Source: Candidatus Competibacteraceae bacterium
GTDB taxonomy: Bacteria; Pseudomonadota; Gammaproteobacteria; Competibacterales; Competibacteraceae
Length of the DNA: 7,077 bases
Assembly (NCBI GenBank): GCA_007120095.1
Contig: SKOM01000037.1
Location: 1-7,077 of the forward strand
Direction: 5' to 3'
Shown here: positions 1-5,117 of the stretch, in pieces
Numbering within the stretch: position 1 is the stretch's first letter
How the letters are laid out: every line of letters begins with the position of its first letter
The notes under the pieces: model-generated
Told to the model about the DNA's origin: nothing
Seen by the model: the letters and a program-made list of their open reading frames with translations, nothing else
The model's database searches: none
Translations under genes and position numbers: made by a program

Positions 1-1392
1 ATCCAAGTGCTTGAACACCTCATCGATGCTATCACGGGCATCGCCGAATAACATACGGGTATTCTCTTTATAGAATAGAGGATTATCAACACCAGCATAG
101 CCGGTTGCCATGCTGCGTTTCAGTACCACCACGGTACGTGCTTTCCAGACTTCCAACACCGGCATACCCGCAATCGGGCTGTCGGGGACATCTTGAGCGG
201 CGGGATTGACAATGTCATTGGCACCAATCACCACAACCACATCGGTGTTGGGCAAATCGTCATTGATTTCGTCCATCTCCAGCACAATATCATAGGGTAC
301 CTTAGCCTCGGCCAACAGCACATTCATATGGCCAGGTAAACGCCCGGCTACTGGGTGAATACCGAAGCGTACCCGCACCCCCCGGATTTTCAACAGGCGG
401 GTGATCTCGCTAACGGTATTTTGGGCCTGAGCCACGGCCATGCCATAACCGGGGACGATCACCACCTCATTGGCGTCTCCAAGCAATTGCGCGGTTTCTT
501 CGGCGGAAATTGGTATCACCTCACCGGCTTCTTCACCCACCGATCCGGTACCGCCGCTGCTGCCAAACCCACCCAAAATTACGCTGATGAATTTGCGGTT
601 CATGGCGCGGCACATGATGTAGCTGAGAATCGCCCCGCTGGAGCCGACCAAAGCACCGGTGACAATCAGCAGATTGTTGTTCAACATGAAGCCCGCCGCC
701 GCCGCCGCCCAACCCGAATAGCTGTTAAGCATTGATACCACCACAGGCATATCTGCCCCACCGATGGCTAAAATCAAATGGGCACCGATGACAAAGGCGA
801 TCAGCGTCATCAGCAGCAGAATCAGCACTGCGATGCTGATAGTGTCCGTCATGATAAACGCTGCCCCCAAGGCCAGACACACCAGCCCAGCGACTAGGTT
901 CAGGGCATGGCGCGCGGGCAATAACAGCGGTTTGCTGGCCAGTACGCCGTGTAATTTACCGAAAGCGACAATGGAACCGGTGAAGGTGATCGCCCCGATG
1001 AATACCCCGAGATAGATTTCGATTTCGAGGATGACTTGTTCGGCCCCCACATATTGGCTACCGGGATCGAGGAAGGTCGCAAAGCCGACCAATACGGCGG
1101 CCAGGCCGACAAAACTGTGTAATGCCGCCACCAACTGAGGCATCTGGGTCATCATGACCCGTGAAGCCACAAACGCACCAATAACGGCGGCGATAATCAT
1201 GGCGGGAATCAACAGCGCATACGCATCGACCCGCGCACTGAGTACGGTGGCTAGAATGGCAATGGCCATACCAACCATGCCGTAGATATTGCCGCGTCGC
1301 GCCGTTTCCTGATGACTCAAACCACCGAGGCTGAGAATAAACAGGATACTGGCAACGATATAGGCCATGGCCACCAAACCTTGATTAATCAT
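1..1392 (-). CDS. pntB: NAD(P) transhydrogenase beta subunit PntB, C-terminal end cut by the window edge
   Basis: PntB is the membrane and NADP(H)-binding subunit of the proton-pumping transhydrogenase of the inner membrane. It pairs with PntA to reduce NADP+ with NADH, driven by proton re-entry. The frame reads from ATG at 1392 (MINQGLVAMAYIVASILF) for 464 codons to base 1 without a stop. E. coli PntB is about 462 residues and ends in a similar way, so probably only the stop or a few codons are missing. Residues 1 to about 262 hold roughly nine hydrophobic helices. His92 in LHSFVGLAAVLVGF and Asp214 in IGGADMPVVVSMLNSYSGW match the family residues tied to proton transfer (His91 and Asp213 in E. 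coli). The cytoplasmic NADP-binding domain follows from about 285, with PGYGMAVAQAQ (314-324), GIHPVAGRLPGHMN (344-357) and VIGANDIVNPAA (388-399). AAGGAG at 1406-1401 lies 8 nt before the start. It is second in an operon with pntA. Confidence 0.97.
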   Translation of the reverse strand, partial: MINQGLVAMAYIVASILFILSLGGLSHQETARRGNIYGMVGMAIAILATVLSARVDAYALLIPAMIIAAVIGAFVASRVMMTQMPQLVAALHSFVGLAAVLVGFATFLDPGSQYVGAEQVILEIEIYLGVFIGAITFTGSIVAFGKLHGVLASKPLLLPARHALNLVAGLVCLALGAAFIMTDTISIAVLILLLMTLIAFVIGAHLILAIGGADMPVVVSMLNSYSGWAAAAAGFMLNNNLLIVTGALVGSSGAILSYIMCRAMNRKFISVILGGFGSSGGTGSVGEEAGEVIPISAEETAQLLGDANEVVIVPGYGMAVAQAQNTVSEITRLLKIRGVRVRFGIHPVAGRLPGHMNVLLAEAKVPYDIVLEMDEINDDLPNTDVVVVIGANDIVNPAAQDVPDSPIAGMPVLEVWKARTVVVLKRSMATGYAGVDNPLFYKENTRMLFGDARDSIDEVFKHLD

Positions 1393-1408
1393 GATCTGTG
1401 CTCCTTAT

Positions 1409-2980
1409 TCAGTCCTTGCGGAACATTTGCAACATCCGCTGGGTGACATAAAACCCACCGAATATGTTGATCGTCGTAATAAAAATAGCCACCAAGGCCA
1501 ACACCACGACGATGGCGGATTCATTAGAGACTTGTAACAAGGCCCCAATGATAATCACACTGCTGATGGCATTGGTGACACTCATCAGCGGGGTGTGCAA
1601 GGCGGGGGTAACATTCCAAATGACTTGCCAGCCGACAAAACAGGCTAAAACAAACACGGTTAGATTGGCCGTGAAAGAGGGCGGAGCCACAGTACCGATA
1701 CCCAATAATGCCAGCCCACCGATGATTAACGTCGTAATCGAACGTCGGGCGCGTTGTTTAGCCTGCTGAACGGGATCGACCACAACCGGGGGCTGTTCGG
1801 CTGCTTTAGGTTTGGCCGGAGCGGCGGATAGCTTGGGTGGCGGGGGTGGCCAGGTAATCTCGCCTTCCTTGATGACCGTACACCCACGGATAACTTCATC
1901 CTGCATATTAACGACGATCTGGCCGTCTTTTTCCGGAGTCAGTTCAGCGAGCAAATGGCGCACATTGGTGGCATAGAGCTGGCTGGATTGGGTCGGCAAG
2001 CGGCTGGGCAAGTCGGTATAACCGATAATGGTCACCCCATGACGTACCACCACCTCACCGGGTTCGGTGAGCTCGCAGTTGCCGCCTTGTTCCGAGGCCA
2101 TATCGACAATCACGCTGCCCTCGCGCATCGATTCCACCATATCGGCGAGAATCAACTTAGGCGCGGGTTTGCCGGGTATCAACGCGGTGGTAATAATAAT
2201 ATCCACTTCCCGCGCTTGCTCACGGAATAAGGCCATTTCCGCAGCGATAAAGGCTGAACTCATTTCCTTAGCATAGCCGCCTTCGCCCGTGCCTTCCTCC
2301 TCGAAATCCAGTTCTAAAAATTCCCCGCCCAGCGATTCAATCTGCTGTCTGACCTCAGGACGGGTATCAAAAGCCCGCACGATCGCGCCGAGGCTGGTAG
2401 CCGTACCGATGGCGGCCAGCCCAGCCACCCCCCCACCGATCACCATCACTTTAGCGGGAGGCACCTTGCCTGCCGCTGTGATCTGGCCGGTGAAAAAGCG
2501 CCCAAAATGATGCGCGGCTTCAATTACCGCCCGGTAGCCACCGATATTGGCCATAGAACTCAAGGCATCAAGTTTCTGCGCCCGTGAAATCCGCGGCACC
2601 GCATCCAGGGCCAACACCGTAGCCTGACGGGCTTTGAGTCGTTCCAGCAGTTCCGGATTTTGTGCCGGACGAATAAAGCTGATTAAACAGCCTCCCTCGT
2701 GCAGTAGCTCGGCTTCATCTTGATTTAACTCCGGATGCAGTTCCGGCGCGTGCACCTTGAGCACAATAGCCGCCCGCGCCCATAGATCATGGACATCCTC
2801 AACGATCTCTGCACCCACTTCGCGGTAGGCTGCGTCAGTGAACTTGGCAGCCGCACCGGCACCGGCCTCAACCAAGACCGAGTAGCCCAGTTTAAGCAAA
2901 TGCCTGGTTGTCTCGGGAGTCGCGGCAACCCGCCGTTCTCCAGGGTGGATTTCTTTAGGTACCCCAATAGTCATCGGCAT
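1409..2980 (-). CDS. pntA: NAD(P) transhydrogenase alpha subunit PntA
   Basis: PntA binds NAD(H) in the cytoplasm and anchors to the membrane, passing hydride to the NADP site of PntB. The 523 residues are close to the E. coli length of about 510 and form one chain, unlike the split PntAA/PntAB of Rhodospirillum. Domain I covers about 1-375. It holds R130, Q135 and D138 in the segment RISRAQKLDALSS (the family's RQD loop), a Rossmann motif IGGGVAG (181-187), and the NAD-selecting acidic residue D205 in AFDTRPEV. Other family blocks are TTALIPGKPAPKLI (264-277) and GYTDLPSRLPTQSSQLYATN (320-339). A Pro/Ala-rich linker with five prolines (378-382) leads to four membrane helices at about 414-432, 437-456, 464-484 and 488-510, ending in QRMLQMFRKD. 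The ATG at 2980 is preferred to the in-frame ATG at 2974 because AGGGAG sits 7 nt upstream of it. The stop is 16 nt before pntB. Confidence 0.98.
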   Translation of the reverse strand: MPMTIGVPKEIHPGERRVAATPETTRHLLKLGYSVLVEAGAGAAAKFTDAAYREVGAEIVEDVHDLWARAAIVLKVHAPELHPELNQDEAELLHEGGCLISFIRPAQNPELLERLKARQATVLALDAVPRISRAQKLDALSSMANIGGYRAVIEAAHHFGRFFTGQITAAGKVPPAKVMVIGGGVAGLAAIGTATSLGAIVRAFDTRPEVRQQIESLGGEFLELDFEEEGTGEGGYAKEMSSAFIAAEMALFREQAREVDIIITTALIPGKPAPKLILADMVESMREGSVIVDMASEQGGNCELTEPGEVVVRHGVTIIGYTDLPSRLPTQSSQLYATNVRHLLAELTPEKDGQIVVNMQDEVIRGCTVIKEGEITWPPPPPKLSAAPAKPKAAEQPPVVVDPVQQAKQRARRSITTLIIGGLALLGIGTVAPPSFTANLTVFVLACFVGWQVIWNVTPALHTPLMSVTNAISSVIIIGALLQVSNESAIVVVLALVAIFITTINIFGGFYVTQRMLQMFRKD

Positions 2981-2981
2981 G

Positions 2982-3018
2982 TGAATACTCCCTGAATAGT
3001 GATAGGGTTTTGAATACT
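2982..3018 (-). repeat. Three near-identical octamers in the pntA leader
   Basis: TGAATACT occurs at 2982-2989 and 3011-3018 and TGAATAGT at 2993-3000, read on the plus strand. On the pntA message these are AGTATTCA, ACTATTCA and AGTATTCA. The spacings are 11 and 18 nt. The copy nearest the gene overlaps the ribosome binding site. This could be a protein or RNA binding site, but short AT-rich words can recur by chance. Confidence 0.35.
2988..2993 (-). promoter_or_regulatory. Ribosome binding site of pntA
   Basis: On the minus strand this reads AGGGAG, 7 nt before the ATG at 2980. Relative to the alternative ATG two codons inside (2974) the gap would be 13 nt, so this site decides in favour of the longer start. 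It overlaps the first of the TGAATA(C/G)T octamers. Confidence 0.7.
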
Positions 3019-3021
3019 ATT

Positions 3022-3050
3022 TATTTATCGCATTGATGCTGCTGAGACAA
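3022..3050 (-). promoter_or_regulatory. Candidate sigma-70 promoter for pntAB
   Basis: On the minus strand TTGTCT (3050-3045) is followed after 17 nt by TAAATA (3027-3022). Both hexamers depart from consensus, but the spacing is ideal and the -10 box lies about 42 nt before the pntA start. This was found by eye only. Confidence 0.25.
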
Positions 3051-3182
3051 CACAAAATGCGCAGTCACCATACCCGATTCTGTGTGACAGGCAAACGCTT
3101 GCCCATGGCGAGTTGGCAGTCAATGGGTTATGCTTGAGGAACCCAGGCAAAATTTACACCTCTTATCGACATTATCGCTACA

Positions 3183-3202
3183 GCCGTACAGGATAGTACG
3201 GC
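3183..3202. promoter_or_regulatory. Perfect dyad, possible operator or leader hairpin, upstream of the HNH gene
   Basis: GCCGTAC, six bases (AGGATA), then GTACGGC form a perfect 7-bp inverted repeat. It ends 8 nt before the GGGGAGG ribosome binding site at 3211-3217. It could be an operator for a dimeric repressor, or a small hairpin in the message leader. No known regulator site was recognised. Confidence 0.35.
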
Positions 3203-3226
3203 CCATTTACGGGGAGGCAACAACCG

Positions 3227-3838
3227 ATGTATGGCTTGGAGCAGCCTGTACTGCGCACCGATGTATCCGGCATGCCGCTGGAATGGATTAATTTTCAGGA
3301 TGCAGTAAAATTTTACCACCTCGATGAGGTGGCCTATGCCTGCGGCATTTTGCTGTATCGAATACGCGGCGGGATTAACGCCCGCAGCGGCCAGCGCAGT
3401 GTCATCGAAGTCAACTCCATCATCGCTACCCCCGGCGGTGCTTACGCGCAGTTGCGTAACAGCGCCAGTTATATCCCACCCTTGTCCAATGCGGCGTTAT
3501 TTCGCCGTGATTTTAATCTCTGTCTGTATTGTGGCAACTCATTTCCAACCCATGAGCTGTCTCGGGATCATATCACCCCGATTGTCCAAGGTGGTACGAA
3601 TGACTGGAACAATGTGGTTACCGCCTGCAAACGCTGTAATCATCACAAAGGCGGACGCACCCCGGAACAAGCCGGTATGCAACTGCTGGCTATCCCCTTT
3701 ACCCCCAATCATGCCGAGTATGTCTTTCTCCAGGGGCGGCGTATTTTAGCCGACCAGATGGAGTTTCTGCGCGCCCATTTTCCCCGCAGCAGCCCGCTGC
3801 ATGAACGGCTGGACTCGCTTAATAGATTCAGCGCCTAA
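3227..3838 (+). CDS. HNH endonuclease family protein
   Basis: The protein has 203 residues. The C-terminal half carries a zinc-ribbon HNH nuclease fold: C99-x2-C102, then LSRDH with the putative metal-binding pair D114-H115, N129 in WNNVV, C134-x2-C137 and NHHKGG (138-143). The four cysteines should hold a structural zinc, and the His/Asn/His residues would form the nuclease centre. All key residues are present. The N-terminal 95 residues (for example SGMPLEWINFQDAVKFY, 14-30) and the tail RRILADQMEFL (171-181) match a conserved form of HNH protein that I recall from proteobacterial chromosomes; its cellular role is not known to me. Start: ATG with GGGGAGG 9 nt upstream. No signal peptide or membrane segment is visible. 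It is a single gene, divergent from pntA, with no phage, toxin or restriction partner nearby. The family call is firm; DNA cleavage is inferred. Confidence 0.9.
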   Translation: MYGLEQPVLRTDVSGMPLEWINFQDAVKFYHLDEVAYACGILLYRIRGGINARSGQRSVIEVNSIIATPGGAYAQLRNSASYIPPLSNAALFRRDFNLCLYCGNSFPTHELSRDHITPIVQGGTNDWNNVVTACKRCNHHKGGRTPEQAGMQLLAIPFTPNHAEYVFLQGRRILADQMEFLRAHFPRSSPLHERLDSLNRFSA

Positions 3839-3897
3839 CTATAGCCATTCGCTCTGTTTTCCAGACATGAAATAGTCGTTTGCCCTCATTATCGTTG

Positions 3898-3927
3898 TGT
3901 AGAGGCGGTTCGCGAACCGCCTCTACA
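3898..3927. repeat. Perfect 30-bp intergenic palindrome
   Basis: The half-site TGTAGAGGCGGTTCG is followed directly by its exact reverse complement, and pairing stops at 3897/3928 (G against G). As RNA it would give a 13-bp GC-rich stem with a CGCG loop on either strand. Neither flank has a T-run, so a standard intrinsic terminator is unlikely. The sequence resembles the dispersed palindromic intergenic repeats (REP-like or MITE-derived) seen in many bacterial genomes, but only one copy is in this window, so dispersal is inferred. Confidence 0.9.
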
Positions 3928-3972
3928 GCCTATATGCCATCCGCTGTCGCCCATGAAGGCACTGTTCCAATG

Positions 3973-4000
3973 TTCGGATATTTCATTAAATGGCTATATT
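3973..4000 (+). promoter_or_regulatory. Weak promoter candidate for the ABC operon
   Basis: TTCGGA (3973-3978), a 16-nt gap and TATATT (3995-4000) form the best match I could see upstream of the permease. The -35 is poor and the distance to the start is about 170 nt. Treat it as a guess. Confidence 0.15.
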
Positions 4001-4169
4001 CCGACCTCCCCTGCCTTAAGCGCCCTCTTCCCCATAAACGGTAGAGCAGGAACTGACAGTGCAGGTGTTGTGTGAACCGGGAAGGTGACAATTTCCAGCC
4101 GCCCCAATCTTGACCGCTACCGGCCGTCATGGGAAACTCGCTAAGCATCAAAACCACTTGCGGCGCATT

Positions 4170-5117
4170 ATGCTGAGCTACACTATCAAACGCTTGCTGA
4201 TGGCGATTCCCGTGCTGTTCGGCATTTCAATCATCGTGTTCGGCATTATGGCGCTGATTCCCGGTGATCCGGCGCAAGCCATTCTCGGTGCCTATGCCAC
4301 AGCCGAGAACCTCGCGCGGTTACGCGCTGATCTAGGCCTCGATCAACCCTTAATCCAACAATACTTCACCTGGCTGGGTAATGTCTTACAGGGTGATTTT
4401 GGCCGATCCTACACCCTGAACCGCCCGGTACTGGATGAAATCCTCGACCGCCTCGGGCCGACTCTATTGCTGGCCGGCACGGCCTTGTTATTGTGCGCGG
4501 TGTTCGGGCTGTTGGCCGGGATCATCTCCGCCGTGCGCCAATACGGCTGGCAGGATAAAGTACTCACCTTAATTGTGCTGATCGGCATTTCCACCCCGTC
4601 ATTTTGGCTCGGTCTGGTGCTGGTCATGGTGTTTGCGGTCAATCTCGGCTGGTTTCCGGCCAGCGGTATGATGGCCATTTATGGCGGCGGTGGGGCACTG
4701 GATGTGGCCCGTCATCTGGTCTTGCCCGCCATTACTCTGGCTGTGGTGGCCACCGGCGTCGTCGCCCGCCTGACCCGCGCCAATATGCTGGAAGTGCTGC
4801 GCCAGGATTATGTGCGCACTGCCCGCGCTAAGGGCTTGTCTGAGCGCCAGGTGATTTACAAACATGCGTTTAAAAATGCTTTGGTGAATATCATCCCGGT
4901 CATCGGCATCCAGGCCGGTTTTGTCCTCGGCGGCGCGGTGTACATCGAAACCGTATTCCAGTGGCCAGGGATTGGCCGGATGCTGGTCACTGCCATTACC
5001 ACCCGCGATATTTTGCTGGTGCAAGGCGGAGTATTAGTGGTGGCAGCGGCCTATGTCATGGTGAATCTGGTGACCGATATTATTCAGCATATCCTTGATC
5101 CGAGGATTAGCGCATGA
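4170..5117 (+). CDS. ABC transporter permease, DppB/OppB/GsiC type
   Basis: This is one of two inner-membrane channel subunits of a peptide/nickel-class ABC importer. From ATG 4170 it has 315 residues, normal for the family. The N-terminus MLSYTIKRLLMAIPVLFGIS starts directly in the first helix, as in DppB and GsiC. Family blocks include LIPGDPAQAI (29-38), LRADLGLDQPL (51-61), QGDFGRSY (74-81) and VYIETVFQWPGIGRML (257-272). The cytoplasmic coupling loop that docks on the ATPase is DYVRTARAKGLSERQVIYKH (213-232). About six helices lie near 10-30, 97-121, 131-160, 180-200, 241-262 and 285-306. The frame is open upstream to a TTG at 4110, but the extra 20 residues are polar and unlike the family, so ATG 4170 is chosen; neither start has a good ribosome binding site. 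The stop overlaps the next ATG (ATGA). The substrate is unknown: peptide, glutathione or nickel are all possible. Confidence 0.93.
   Translation: MLSYTIKRLLMAIPVLFGISIIVFGIMALIPGDPAQAILGAYATAENLARLRADLGLDQPLIQQYFTWLGNVLQGDFGRSYTLNRPVLDEILDRLGPTLLLAGTALLLCAVFGLLAGIISAVRQYGWQDKVLTLIVLIGISTPSFWLGLVLVMVFAVNLGWFPASGMMAIYGGGGALDVARHLVLPAITLAVVATGVVARLTRANMLEVLRQDYVRTARAKGLSERQVIYKHAFKNALVNIIPVIGIQAGFVLGGAVYIETVFQWPGIGRMLVTAITTRDILLVQGGVLVVAAAYVMVNLVTDIIQHILDPRISA

Larger units (their letters stand above)
2981..3226. other. Divergent intergenic region between pntA and the HNH gene
   Basis: These 246 bases separate two genes read away from each other, so they should hold both promoters. I see a candidate pntA promoter, an octamer repeated three times next to pntA, a small imperfect dyad GGCAA-ACGC-TTGCC at 3090-3103, and a stronger dyad at 3183-3202. 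No convincing sigma-70 promoter for the HNH gene stood out. There is no tRNA-like or coding signal. Confidence 0.6.
3839..4169. other. Non-coding region between the HNH gene and the ABC operon
   Basis: This 331-bp stretch holds a perfect 30-bp palindrome at 3898-3927 and a poor promoter candidate at 3973-4000. I see no convincing reading frame. In particular there is no substrate-binding-protein gene before the transporter. No hairpin followed by a T-run was found after the HNH stop. Confidence 0.6.

Noticed and set aside
691..710. Run of GCC triplets that looks like a microsatellite
   Set aside because: It encodes the family-conserved alanine run in SGWAAAAAGF of PntB on the minus strand.
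1835..1849. Five consecutive proline codons in pntA
   Set aside because: They begin the linker between the NAD domain and the membrane helices; E. coli PntA also has a Pro-rich stretch here.
3324..3749. Open 141-codon plus-strand frame overlapping the HNH gene
   Set aside because: The overlapping frame encodes a clear HNH domain; this one shows no domain and no good start.
3898..3927. Palindrome as an intrinsic terminator for the HNH gene
   Set aside because: No T-run follows on either strand.
4057..4112. Short plus-strand frame ending in EGDNFQPPQS and a stop, considered as a transposase tail
   Set aside because: Too short, and no upstream continuation in any frame could be recognised as transposase; a database search with the translated gap would decide.
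3930..4157. 75-codon minus-strand frame in the gap before the ABC operon
   Set aside because: No recognisable family, no clear ribosome binding site, and composition unlike the neighbouring genes; treated as non-coding.
4599..5024. Open 141-codon frame on the minus strand inside the permease gene
   Set aside because: It lies antisense to strongly conserved DppB-type coding sequence and its translation (rich in His, Gln, Gly) resembles no family I know.
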